Below, piece after piece: positions 47,182 to 59,772 of a DNA stretch of 64,000 bases. Under the pieces are notes generated by a model that was given only the letters and a program-made list of their open reading frames with translations, was not told where the DNA came from and ran no database searches. Made by a program: the position numbers and the translations under genes. Source of the stretch: Apostichopus japonicus (Eukaryota; Echinodermata; Holothuroidea; Aspidochirotida; Stichopodidae); the NCBI RefSeq assembly GCF_037975245.1, contig NC_092561.1:1462501-1526500 (forward strand). The letters run 5' to 3'. How positions within the stretch are numbered: position 1 is the stretch's first letter; every line of letters starts with the position of its first letter.

Positions 47182-48887
47182 ATAAACTGCCACTGTTTCA
47201 TACCGTGCTGTGTTGCGCACATAGAATATATATATATACTTTAGTGTGACTTCTATAATCAAGTCCAATGCTGTATGACCGGAGGCGACTGACAAGTACC
47301 AGCATTATTAGCTCATTATGAATGTTATACACACACACTGACACTGAGAATTTATAACGATTCAGCTCGATTTTACAGATGGTCTCAGTGCATGCAGGCA
47401 ACTCGTTTAATATTTCCCATCCAGTATGGTATAATCATTATAAAGATAATTAATAAATAATAAGTCATTAATGGGCACGGGTCATTATCTTCATACGCAC
47501 GAAGTAAATATTTATATTATAGACTTGTTTGATTTACAGTCTGGTGAGTTTTTCCTGTTTGCAAATGCGAATAAATACTATTTTATTTTATATTTATATG
47601 TTATATTATGGTTTTGCTGAGGTAACTATACGACGATAATTATTAACTATGTACGGCATCCTGGTCCTTATTATGGTTAGTCATGCTCTTAAAGGATAGT
47701 TTTACAGGCAAAAACAATATATAAATTTTACTAGCTTAGAACAATCCCTTTAAGGAAGACGTTTTTTTCTGTTTTGTTGTTGTTGATTTATCAAAGTCCA
47801 AAGAAAAGAGGGTTCGGGTGGAGTGAGGGGGGGGGGCGGTGGCGAATGGTTAGGTCACGGTTAGGTTATCGTTAGCTTATTGGATTTCAGGATATTTACC
47901 TTTAAAGCATTATAAATGTCTGGAACGTTAATTTAAGTTTATACTAAGTCGATGATGACGTATGCTCTTCTGTCCATTATTTGATAAAATATTATAAACC
48001 AGAAGAGTTTTCTTTTCAATTCATGCAACTTCCAGACTTCCGACACTCAGCACCGTTTGCCCTTGATTTACTTACATTTCAGTTTCATTTATAGTACCTG
48101 TGTATCGTATTTGTATTTAATTAATATTTTGATTACATTACGGCTATACGGGGCAAGTACGTCTGTAGAATAACTAGATACATATTCCATTTATGAACAA
48201 ATATGCCATATAGTCCTCTCTGCATGTTTGCACATTTTACCATGCCCAACTATTATCATATGTAGGCCGGGGAGGGGTAGGCATCTGTTACCCCTTCCTC
48301 CAGCCCCTCCCCTCCCTCCCCTCCCAACCCCCAGAGTCATACTGTCTTGCAAACGGCCTCCATTTAATAATACACACTATTAAGTTAATATGTAACTTGT
48401 ACTGTACACAAAACAAGTGTATTTTGCATCTTAGCCACTTTTGTCTATACAAAACTTTCTCAAAGGGAAGGAAACATCCCTCCCTCCCTTTGATACCTCC
48501 CCAGGTCAGACATCAATCAACATTTGGGCCCCTACCCCTCCCAAACACAGACTCTCACACAAATTCTTATACTCCGATTAAATGCTGCGATGCCACGCCG
48601 GCGGCGTTTTCATAGAACACAGGTAATTTATACGTGTTGTCTGTTACATATCTGAACAAGAATAATAATTAGCACAACTTGCCATCTGGTATAATTTATT
48701 GATTAATTACAAAGATTGGTACAACGTTCTGAACAAACTGTCATATTTGAACAAATACTGTTAGCCTATACATGAATAAAATGTACTGGCTATGTTTATA
48801 TATATGTGCAAGAACACAGAGTCATAACACATTTGGTTAGTTTGCTGAGAAATAAAATTATACAAACGGACGAATGACACGAACGAA
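47182..48887. other. intergenic DNA, nothing recognised
   Basis: G-run at about 47828 and a C-rich block at 48270-48340. No gene was recognised. Confidence 0.4.
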
Positions 48888-49810
48888 TGAATGATACTAT
48901 CGAATGAATAATGAATGATACTATCGAATGAATGGATGATACTATCGAATGAATGGCTGATACTAACCAATGAATGGATGATACTATTGAGTGAATGAAT
49001 GATACTATCCAATGAATGGATGATACTATATTGAGTGAATGGATGATACTATACAATGAATGGCTGATACTAACCAATGAATGGATGATACTATTGAGTG
49101 AATGGATGATACTATCGAATGAATGGATGATACTTTACAATGAATGGATGATACTATTGAGTGAATGGATGATACTATTGAGTGAATGGATGATACTATC
49201 CAATTAATGGCTGATACTATCGAATGAATGGATGATACTATCCAATGAATGGATGATACTATCCAATGAATGGATGATACTATCGAATCATGAATGGATA
49301 ATACTATCCAATTAATGGCTGATACTATCCAATGAATGGATGATACTATCCAATGAATGGATGATACTATCCAATGATTGGATGATACTATCGAATGAAT
49401 GGATGATACTATCGAATGAATGGATGATACTATCGAATGGATGGATGATATTATCCAATGATTGGATGATACTATCGAATGAATGGATGATACTATCGAA
49501 TGAATGGATGATACTATCGAATGGATGGATGATATTATCCAATGATTGGATGATACTATCCAACGAATGGATGATACTATTGAGTGAATAAATGATACTA
49601 TCGAACGAATGGATGATACTATCGAATGAATGATGCGAACGAATGAATGATACTATCGAATGAGTGATACGAACGAATGAATGGATGTTACGAATGAATG
49701 AATGGATGATACTATCCAATGAATGGTACTATCGAATGAATGAATGATACTATCGAATGAATTAACTAATTATTCGAACGATTGGATCATACTATCGATC
49801 GAATGAATGG
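48888..49810. repeat. 21-bp minisatellite with higher-order structure
   Basis: More than forty units related to GATGATACTATCGAATGAATG, with recurring CCAATGAATG, TTGAGTGAATG and CCAATTAATG variants and some shortened units near the edges. Two 84-bp blocks of four units (49381-49464, 49465-49548) are identical in order and sequence. The period is a multiple of three, so long frames stay open on both strands, but they encode only the repeat. Confidence 0.97.
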
Positions 49811-50829
49811 TTTACTCACAAAGGTATTATATGATCTAACTAACGAATGAACGAACGGACGGACAAACAAACGTACGAACGAAAGAACGAATGAATAAAA
49901 AGGATGAATACCAGTATACGCATCGCCTCCAGGACATCAATAGTATTATTGCAGTTTATATATCCGTCTGCTGCAGTACTTAATTAAACTTGATTGCGAG
50001 GATAACAGTTTCGGGAGTGGCAGAAAGTTAAGAAAACATTTGAATGATCAGCCATGCAGATTATCACGAATATGTCATAACAGGAAATATATCAACCTAA
50101 ACTGCATATAAATCTGTAGCCGTTAAATTGATCCAACAGGTCTATCCTAGGTTTGAATTGTGCTTAAATAGGAAATGTTAAATGTCATATAGACCTTATT
50201 CAAGTACAAATATGAATATGAACTAGAAACTTGGAAACTTGGCAAAATGGAAAGTATATAATATTTAATTAGCTACAATGCATGGATGAAAACATTACTA
50301 CAAGCATGCAGACTATATCAAGACTTGTTTGAAGTTTCTGCTTTGTGTGTTTGTGCGTGTGTCTGTGTCTGTCTGTGTGTTTGTGTGACATGATGTTTGC
50401 TTGCTTTTGTTTGTATTTACCCCTATCGAAATGTCATCAGTAATGTTCGCAAATGATGCTCAAACTTAATATTTTGTTACCAGATTTTTTCACTTCATAC
50501 GTTTTTTTTTTGTAATCCGCAAAATGCATTCAGTTTATGTATACTACAAATTTATCCGGAAAGAATTTGGGGCTTGCGTTGATTTATGTCAATGAATATA
50601 GGTTAGTGCGGTTTAAGTATGATAAGCAAGGTACAGTTACATTAACGGTTTAATTTATCTTTATTTATAAGTAAAACTCCTGCCCCAAGAAAATTGAGTA
50701 ATAGAATGGATATATCCATTCGATATTTATCAATGTATAAAATGTTGTGGGCATTAACGGCCATGATTAGAACCAGAATGTTTGTATATTCTACCACGGT
50801 GGTCTATTCAGAATTGAATAAGTCTTATA
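49811..50829. other. intergenic DNA, nothing recognised
   Basis: A decaying (ACGA)-like stretch at 49845-49890 and (TG)n near 50343-50390. Nothing else was recognised. Confidence 0.4.
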
Positions 50830-50831
50830 TT

Positions 50832-50921
<90 letters not shown>
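50830..50921. repeat. (TA)n microsatellite
   Basis: About 45 TA units with a single G interruption. Confidence 0.97.
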
Positions 50922-50925
<4 letters not shown>

Positions 50926-51881
50926 TATTCACAAACAACACTGAGCAGATTTGAGTTCGAAGCAAGTTGGCGAGCGTTACTGGCATTGATATTCTCGAGA
51001 AGCTCGCTGAAATACACACAGTTCATCAACGGTTGTAAGTTACCACTATCACTATATATACATACAACTTGATGGAACCAAGCTCGTTCATACTCCTCCC
51101 TAGTAACAGCCTGACTTTTTCTGTCAGTTCTCCGGGTTTTTTATATGTTTTATTTACATTTTTTTATCGAATTCGCTTTTTTTCCCCCCAAAGATGCCGT
51201 AAAATACATAAGCTCATTTAACCAGCAAATTTCCGCGTTACACTCACAAAGGAATTGGTACCAGTACTTAAAACTAGTTACTCAATACCGTACGCTAAAC
51301 AAATTTGTTGATAGCTCGCGAGCGTGTCCGGCACGCGCAGATCTTCTGTAGAACAAAGAATTCGAAACCCTCGTAAAAAAAAAGAGTTTTAATTAAGAAA
51401 AAAAGAGGGGACAGCTTTATTTTTTCCCAGTAAATTCATTGGTAAATAATGTCTCTTGAATTTTCAAGAGTTTTGTTTGGAATTATGGGCGATGGCTATT
51501 CCATTGTAGGTTAAAACCCTGGCGGACTTCCCGATTAGGTCAAGAAAGTTTAAACGCAACCGAAAGCATCAGGACAGACTAGTTTCGGCCGGGTCGATTG
51601 TGATTACCCTTTTGTTCAAAAGCTTTTCTTTCCAAAACATCGGGGTAATTTATTTTTTTTGGGGGGGGTGGTGAAATTTTTATGATGGCGCTGGCAATGT
51701 ATAATAATATGATTCATATACAAGGAGAGTATATTGCTGTATAGGATTTAAACTTGGGCTTATGATTCTCCGTATTAGTGAGGTCACTATTAAATTATGT
51801 TGTACTCAAATACCCTGAGTGTAGTGATTTTTTGTTTTGTTCGCAATTGTTCGGTTAATGTTCTTCTTGTTGTCTCTGTTG

Positions 51882-51883
<2 letters not shown>
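50922..51883. other. intergenic DNA, nothing recognised
   Basis: G-run at about 51661. No gene was recognised. Confidence 0.4.
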
Positions 51884-51916
<33 letters not shown>

Positions 51917-51933
51917 TATTAATATGATATTAT

Positions 51934-52013
<80 letters not shown>
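51884..52013. repeat. two (TA)n arrays separated by an ATT-rich spacer
   Basis: TA arrays at about 51884-51912 and 51937-52012. Confidence 0.95.
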
Positions 52014-52017
<4 letters not shown>

Positions 52018-54204
52018 ATTCGAATATATTACTCGAATAAGTTGATTATTTCTTTATACATATTCACCAAATTTATTGAAATTAACAGGTTTTTTTTTTT
52101 TTTTTACCAAATTAAATTGCAGGTTAAAGAAATTATAAATATTTTCGACAATACCAGTGCCCATATGAGAGTTAATGTATGGGACGACAGAGGAATGAAG
52201 ACCCACCGCACCCCCCCCCCACCCCGTCCCCCGTCATACATAAACAAATATTTCTTTGGAAACATGCGAAACAGTACATGTATATTTTAGGCAGAAATTT
52301 GTTATCGCTGTTGCCGTTTGCCTCTTAAATCGAGGTTCTTGAAAGCAAACCACGAAAAAAAAACATGACATATGTCAATACAGTTGAAATATTTGTGACG
52401 TCATAGTCGGTGGTTACTTACTCCAAAGTGTCACATTAATTCATTTCACGTTGAAAACATATATACAAAGAACTCTTCTTTGACAAATCACACAACTGCG
52501 GGATGGAAAGAAAAAAAGAAAAAAAAACACCTCCACTTTTTAACTTCGAATAAAACAGACCTCTGTTAAAGTCTGTTTCGATAGGTAGAAAGTAAATTTC
52601 TTTGTAATCTTTCACGCCGATTATAAGAGTACCTTCACGCCCCTTGATACACACTGCACGCTGTGTCGAAAGCGGCTTATTCACAGAACCCACCTTGCAT
52701 GTTTCTTTGTTCCCCAAACCAAACTTATTTCTACTTTGACGCCTCGCTTTTAATACAAGCACCTGATATAGTATTGTACGGGGCGATAATTCAGAGTGTC
52801 TGTGGGACCCCATACAGACATATATACATTGCAATCAGGTTGCAACCGCAGCAAAACTGAAAAAAATATATATATATTTATGATACATAAAAACCTTAAT
52901 CAAGTACCGCCCCGCAGGTGTTGGTCGGGTGTGCTGTAACAGCATATTAAGAAATTAAATTGCCTTGGTGGAGTAACATTTCGCTGATGATATCCACATC
53001 AAAAACTTCCCGAAATTAGATCAAACATATAGGATATAACGTTACAAGGCAAGTCATTACAGAGGTACCGCAATTGTAATGTCCTATAGATATTATTACA
53101 CATACACAATACGTACTGTTTTATGTTTGTATTTTTTGAAATGTCTGTACATGAGAATCCGGAACGGAAACATGGTACAATATCGCTGTAAAAAAATAGT
53201 TGATAAGTGTTAATATTTTTCTTAATTTTTTTTTTTTGCAACATGTTGATTAAATTCCTTATCACAATCATAAATTGACGAAATAGTTTATCGACTTTTA
53301 TCAGTTCATCATATTTGTAAACAATCTATATGAAATGTTTAAAATTTATCACACATGTTCACTCGTTTTGGGTGGCCAACAAAACAAGAGAAATGTGAAA
53401 ATATGTTTAAAAAAAATAATGTCAATTTTGTTGGTCAAGAGTATAGTTCATGTTGCAATATAAAGTAAAAACGGTTACTTTTCTAAGATTCAAGTACGAT
53501 TTTTCGTGAGGAACTTGAAATAAGAAAAAACTTCAATAGGAATAATGCCGTTAGGATAACTGTTAATTGTATTGTTTGCAAATGAAGCACAAAAGCATTA
53601 CCACACAGTTTTAATTTATGGGACAAAAAAAAACAGTCATTTTCTTTCAAAAATTCGTGTCTAAGCGGACTCAAACGGATTGCATATAACACACGAAGGT
53701 ATATATGTATTTATATATATCTCTTTACTAACTTTGGTGTCATTAGCCTATATGTGTCTGCTGTATAGACTCCAACTATAGCACGCTATCATGGAAAAGT
53801 TTACGTAATCGACCTGCCTTGGTCGTAAAATGACCTCTTTTTATCAATTAGTCTGCAAAGCCTGCCATGCACATCTGTTTTTCTTGTATGAGGGTCTTTG
53901 TGTGAACGCTGTATGATTAAATACACTGTAGATATGAACATATTTCCACACAGTGTTTACAAAAAAAAAAGCCTAATGGTGTTAAGAAGCTATACACACT
54001 AATTGTAGAGCCTGAGGTCGATGTATATGGATTACGTAATCACAAAACTTACCCAGCTATAGCGTGCTATAAGTGGATCAGATCTTTAAGGTAGGCCTGT
54101 ATTTCTTCTCGTTAACTGTGATAATTTTATTCTTGTTCCCCCTTAACTGCATAACTGTTGTCCACTTGTAGTTTTCCAGTATACTTCAAAGTGTATGCCT
54201 ACTA
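52014..54204. other. intergenic DNA, no gene recognised
   Basis: T-run near 52090, C-run near 52210, TGACGTCA at 52396-52403. The minus-strand frame at 52436-52834 (132 codons) has no recognisable domain. Confidence 0.35.
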
Positions 54205-54272
54205 TTGGCCTATATATAGGCCTATATATAGGCCAAGATAGGCCTATATATAGGGTTATATATTGGCCTATA
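54205..54272. repeat. palindromic TAGGCCTATATA cluster
   Basis: At least five copies of the self-complementary GGCCTATATATAGG-type motif in tandem. A related array occurs at 59695-59772. Confidence 0.85.
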
Positions 54273-55431
54273 TTGCATATTTTGTGTGTAGAAACTAAAT
54301 TTAAGTAAATTTACACAACATGTACATTATGGTAATACGTGTATATATATATACGTGCTACTGGGTCTTATTTCGCTATACTCTGCGAAGAACATTTATT
54401 CAAACCGGTTAGTTATCCGTTGTTTAATATTCAACAAAATTTAACCGAAACTAACAGCTGTTACAATACGGCGGCCAACTGGGTGACTTTTCCCAGGCTC
54501 GTCAAATCTAATATAATGTATTGTTAATGTTAAACGTACAGTGATCTAAATCTGTTTGATTCAATTTTGACACATAACCAGAAAATGTCTACATAAGAAT
54601 AAGAACTTTTAAAAACTACTACACCTGTGTCATATAATTTGGTTGAAAGAAACATAATAAAAAAAGTTGCTGCCAAGGTGAGACAACAGTATAATAAATG
54701 AAAAGTAAATTGACTCATTACTATATTGTATCTGTAGTGTATGTGAAATGTTCTCTAATCACCCAATGCCTTGAAAGCATCTGTTCGAATCCCTTTACCC
54801 CTCACCTTTCACCCGTCCACGTAACCATGCATATACTTTCAGCCTACCTGCCTCTGCAATTGACAGAAATAACGCTAAAATGATTACTTTAAAACAATTG
54901 CACATATTTACTAACCCTTTCAAACATGGGCGGACGGTATAGCATAACTTGGTATAATACTCAGTGCCTCAACCTCAACCGGTTCCATCATGGTAATCCG
55001 GGAGGCAATTCCACCCTGCCGCCCCAAGACAAACAAAACGCACACACACACACACTAACACACAGATGTACAAAACGGACGAAATTATCTAAATATAACT
55101 ATAACAACAAACATAGAGATTCCCTTTGGTAACCTTTGATCATTCTCAGCCATGCCCAGTACGTCATGCATGAGGTCACGTGACCATGAACGCGTCACAA
55201 AACCGGGATCCAATTCTAGCTTGAAATGACCGATGACCAATCCGTGGTACCCAGTACATAACAAAACTGTGAATATGAAATATACATTTATAGATATGCT
55301 ATAGATATTTCACAATTCACAATGAGGATTTTAAAATTATATTAAGATTATCTCTCTTTTTAAGCCTTATACCCACATTCTGATCAAGTATTATGCCCGG
55401 TATTGAGAAGTGCAATAACATAACCTCTGCA
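54273..55431. other. intergenic DNA, nothing recognised
   Basis: (CA)n near 55041-55055. No gene was recognised. Confidence 0.4.
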
Positions 55432-55639
55432 CCCAGTTGAGACAATATTTTTCTATACTGTAGTGTCATGTCCCGCTTTTTCAGAGCACTCGTATTGTCA
55501 GTACGAGCAGTATAAATATCATGTTTCTATCAGATAAAGGCTAGGAACTGTGTGTACTGTCAATACCAGTGCTTTGAAGCATGATATTGGAGTACAGTTT
55601 AGCCTGAGGTATTAGCATTAGGAAATTGTGCCAACTGGC
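55432..55639. mobile_element. MITE with internal palindrome (copy 3, inverted)
   Basis: The ends CCAGTTGAGACAAT and AAATTGTGCCAACTGG are inverted. The interior (GCACTCGTATTGTCAGTACG, TATCAGATAAAGG, AAGCATGATATTGGAG) matches copy 1 in reverse orientation. Confidence 0.8.
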
Positions 55640-57114
55640 TGAATCACGAGTTTTCATTATCAATTATTCATGATTGGATGATGAGAGGATTAACTGAAAA
55701 CTCCTCCTACAGTATTTACGAGGCGTGCCCTTAAACTCCTTCTTCACAACTATACACAGTATTCGAATCATACGTTATCAAGTCGTTTGCTTTACATATC
55801 TATATATGTTTATTCATCAAAGTCCTTAACATCACGTACCATGACAGAAGGTCCTGGTACCTCTCGTCCTTGGCATCAGTTTCTTATATAGGTTATCGCA
55901 CTAAATCACAGAGCCAAGGTAATCCTAGGAATACATAACAATTAGGGGCGGAACCAGGATTATACAAAAAGGAGGGCGTGTGGCTCTGGGATTGTTGAAG
56001 CCGACTTTTATGTATGGGATCTGATAGTCTCCACGGCCCCCTCCACCCCCCGCCCCTTCCCCCACCCCCACCGAAAATGTGAATACGTGAAAGTTTTCTT
56101 TCTGAGCTATACGAAGGCTATATGAAAAGTTGTATTAATAACTACTTTTATTTCTATCTAGGGATAAAGGGGCTGGTGGGGTGGGGTGGGGTGGGGGGTT
56201 GAGGGGGAGTGTCATCCCCACATCACACCTGGATCCCAGCCTGACCACTGATTGTCTCTTGCAGATTCCGATTAGTCATACATACGTACCGTACAGTAAC
56301 TTTAATACGTCCGTTGTTGCATAGGCCTATACGCCTGTACATTTTAGTCGTCAGACGCGTCGAGGGCCAGGTATGAGCTCGACAAGAACTACGACTTCGC
56401 CGGTTCTCCCCCCACCCCCCCCCCCCCATTGGGACCTTCTCCGTTTTCCCTATGCTTCAGATTTGATGGTTAATCTTTATTTATTACCAATGTTTATTTT
56501 ACGTTATGAAGAATTCTTTTGCAAAGGCGGAAATTAACCTATAAAAGAAAAAGAAAAATATGTATTAACATGGCATACGCGATGATGGTATTGGTACTAT
56601 ATAGTGTCAAGTATATATTGTAGGCTTAACTATTCCAAAACAAGAGAATCTGAAAGATATCACATGCAAATGGTAATTAAGAAATCACACATTGGCTAAA
56701 TGGCAATCCCCTGACACAAAGCTGATATTACCCGTCAAACGGGGTATGATTTAATGGGCTGAAACATAGCCCTATCAAATTTGAATCTTGCGCTATCAAG
56801 TCATCTGTTATAACCGTTGTACGGGGTTCGCCCGGCTCTATGGACCTATTTGATATTTTCAAAATCTAAAGTTAAAACTCACCTGATCAATTATGTGTCT
56901 TAGATCCTATGAATCTATCTTACTGACGTTTTTGTATATTGGCACTGTTTATATTTCAATTTTAATTGTGAGTTTTATTCAATTGTTGATTAGTCATTGT
57001 TTGTTTTTGATTTTGTTTTAATGAACCTAATGAGTTACTTCAGTCCAACAAAGGTATTTAATCAATATAGCACATAAATATGCTAGTATGTCAAGAAAAT
57101 GGTCAATCATTCTC
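55640..57114. other. intergenic DNA with G/C-rich fragments
   Basis: A possible transposon end (GGGGCGGAACCAGG) at about 55947, C- and G-rich runs at 56040-56210 and a C-run at about 56409. No gene was recognised. Confidence 0.35.
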
Positions 57115-57262
57115 AAACTTTTATGAACAAGTGTATATCATGTTCCTATCAGATAAAGGTTAGGAACTGTTTGTACTCTAAATACGAGTGCTTCAAAGCA
57201 TGATGTGGTGGGACAGTTTAGAAAGGTATTAGCATTAGGAAACTGTCCCGACTGGCTGAACA
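57115..57262. mobile_element. MITE with internal palindrome (copy 4, truncated)
   Basis: Matches copy 3 from the TATCAGATAAAGG region to the right terminus (AAACTGTCCCGACTGG). The left terminus is missing. Confidence 0.75.
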
Positions 57263-59379
57263 CTCCTCAATGTATGTTAATTATCAGGAGTGTCATGACC
57301 TTTTCAGAAAGTACATTTGAAAACATTTATCAATTTTTAGCATTCCTAAATTTGTGGTCAACATTGGATACCTGTAACTACATAGGCATAAACGGATACA
57401 AATGTTTCAAAGAATCCATTTTCCGCAAAGAATAACGGTTATAATATAACCCCCCCCCTCCCCCCCCCCCCACAATTATCACAGTTCTACTTAATGATTG
57501 TAAGGGAATCCTATAGAACGGGCATATTTAAAGACCACACTTCACTTCATGCGTATATATACTCACAATGAAGGTAATTTCCCAAAGGGATATTTCAAAG
57601 GCGAGTGGGTGGATAACATTTTTTCTTGATTTAAGTGCTCCTGCATACAGTCCCCCTTTAAAGCTGCGTCTATTGTTTAACATAGGCATAGCATTATATG
57701 TTACCTTTTCATATATAATGTTTGCCATAAATCTATGATAACCATCTATTTGTTAATACATTCCACAATATTCTCCCATTGTTTCTAAGTTTCCTGTTTC
57801 TCTGTTCCTATTCTCAATTTAGGAAACTTTTCAATCTTTAAACTAACTAGAAAACAACAATACAACAATTACTGATCTTAATCAGAGCTTAAACCGCAAC
57901 AAACCCCGAAAACGTATAGCAAAAGATTCTATCGGGGGTGCAAACACACGCTCTCAAAACATATATAGAGACCATTGACAGGCGGTACAATACGTATGCT
58001 CGGAAAGATTTTACCATGATAAAAATTGTTTTTACTATGATAAAAATTGGTTTCCATTGAACCATGACAGACTTACTCTTATAAACAGAAACCAATTGAA
58101 CTGCGTCAGGTTTTCTATAGGGTACCATGCATGCAGAACGTTTCTCGTTATGTCATGTGAGGGAATGGCCTAAGTGCTTTATAAGAAGTCTCTTACTTTG
58201 TTAGGCTATACCTCTCTCTGCGAACTGATTAATATTGGCAAATAACTTTAAAACGGCCTCGATTTTCTTATATTTTTTTCCATCTCTTTTATTCAAATAT
58301 ATCTCTATATATCAGAACATATAACAAGCAACATTAACGAATGGAATGGAACGGATTTTCTTATATGTCATCCTTAATGAATGTATAATTCATATTTGAT
58401 GACGTATATGCAGAGCAGATGGCGACTATGACTTAATTAATTATTATCTGTGACATTTTCTTATCGAAAAGTACTAAACTTTAACTAAACAACAACAAAA
58501 TAAAACAAGACAAGACAAGAAGCAAAATAGATTACTATCAGAAACAAATATCAGTCTAGCATCAACAGACAGACCACAATAATTTAAACATAAACGAAAA
58601 CTGTTAACAACTCAGTCTCCGCTTCTCCGTGTTTCTTTCTCGTTTTAATTTTCACTTTCACTTTTTGTCTTTGTTGTTGTTGTTATTATTATTGTTGTTG
58701 TTGATGTTATTATTGTCTCTCTCATGTTATGAGGTGAATAATGTCGTATACCCGCATTTCTATTTGCAAATGTGACAGGATATTATATGGGTCTTCATCA
58801 TTTTCGTGTTGTAATGCATTCGGTGTTGTCATACATACGGTGGAGTATGTAAAGTGCTCTGTGGTTCAAGCTTTCTGTCTGTTGTACTACGATCCTAGAG
58901 ATATATAGTTATTTTGGCTAGCTAACGCGCATGCGCACTACATATACATATATATGTGTAATTTCCCTACACATGACTGCTAATTGGCCAAAATAAACTT
59001 AATGAAAATGTTAAAATCATCCACCAGTGTGTATGGATGATAAGTTACTAAAGTGTGTAAAGTTTTGTATCATATATGTAACCATAAGAAATATGTACAT
59101 AAATATTGAATATTTAAACCGGCGTCCATATTGTGTGTGTCATTTGCATCACTACACATACTTTGGTTTTTTTTATACGATAATTAGGAATCGATATGCA
59201 TGTGAGGTGGGAAATACTATATTAAACTATATGTTGCGTTAGAGTCTTGAATTAGGCCCTGGAATCGGGTGGTATATGAAATGAGTTTTGTTATTTTATT
59301 ACAGAAACCCACCAATGTGTTACTTATTCACACAACATTATAATTAAATGCGGAAAATACTGTATAGTTAACCGTCCAT
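57263..59379. other. intergenic DNA, nothing recognised
   Basis: C-runs at about 57450. TTGTTG-rich stretch near 58670-58715. No gene was recognised. Confidence 0.4.
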
Positions 59380-59402
59380 TATATATTATATATATATAAA
59401 TA

Positions 59403-59441
<39 letters not shown>
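59380..59441. repeat. (TA)n microsatellite
   Basis: TA-rich array directly abutting the ribozyme palindrome on its left. Confidence 0.9.
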
Positions 59442-59445
<4 letters not shown>

Positions 59446-59464
59446 AGACTAGTGGAACACTAGT

Positions 59465-59509
59465 AGTTGTAACTCAGAGTTTCACGCGTTGAGCGATCAT
59501 CAGACAACT
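59465..59509 (-). ncRNA. hammerhead ribozyme, type I (minus strand)
   Basis: An exact mirror copy of the plus-strand ribozyme at 59524-59568, so it has the same core, stems and predicted cleavage site (between 59471 and 59470 on the minus strand). Confidence 0.7.
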
Positions 59510-59523
59510 TAGTTAACTTGTGG

Positions 59524-59568
59524 AGTTGTCTGATGATCGCTCAACGCGTGAAACTCTGAGTTACAACT
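59524..59568 (+). ncRNA. hammerhead ribozyme, type I (plus strand)
   Basis: All core elements are present in order. Stem I strand AGTTGT (59524-59529) is followed by CTGATGA (59530-59536). Stem II is CGC/GCG with loop TCAAC (59538-59548). GAAA is at 59550-59553. Stem III is only ACT/AGT with loop CTG (59553-59561). T59562 is the cleavage-site base, and ACAACT (59563-59568) pairs perfectly with the first stem I strand. Predicted self-cleavage is after T59562. Very short stem III is the hallmark of hammerheads in Penelope-like elements, which often act as dimers. The oddity is a U-U apposition closing stem II (59537/59549), which may weaken activity. Open-ended stem I makes it type I. Confidence 0.75.
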
Positions 59569-59667
59569 ACTAGTGTTCCACTAGTCTCAACTAGTCTTAA
59601 CATATATTTCGCTCTGTCCACCGGACATCGAGCACTCTGCGCCAAGATAGACGCCAACCAACCAACT

Positions 59668-59772
59668 TTATATATATATATATATATATATATAGCCTAT
59701 ATGTATAGCCTATATATATATAGATTATATATGTAGGCTATATATATAGCCAATATATATAGCCTATATATA
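59668..59772. repeat. (TA)n array and TAGCCTATATA palindromic repeats
   Basis: A TA array (59668-59694) is followed by several alternating TAGCCTATATA and TAGGCTATATA units, similar to the cluster at 54205-54272. Confidence 0.85.

Larger units (their letters stand above)
59442..59591. repeat. 68-bp perfect inverted repeat (hairpin)
   Basis: Arms 59442-59509 and 59524-59591 are exact reverse complements with a 14-nt loop (59510-59523). Each arm carries a hammerhead ribozyme and a smaller ACTAGTG-TTC-CACTAGT hairpin. (TA)n arrays lie on both sides. A head-to-head pair of terminal repeats from a hammerhead-bearing retroelement is the likeliest origin. Confidence 0.95.

Noticed and set aside
48761-49810. 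CRISPR-like array
   Set aside because: Units are contiguous 21-bp tandem repeats with no unique spacers. This is a minisatellite in eukaryotic DNA.
52436-52834. 132-codon minus-strand frame without obvious repeat bias
   Set aside because: No recognisable domain or convincing splice or start context. A frame of this length can arise by chance in 64 kb.
52986-52992. Isolated CTGATGA as a further hammerhead core
   Set aside because: No GAAA after a pairing stem II and no complementary stem I strands.
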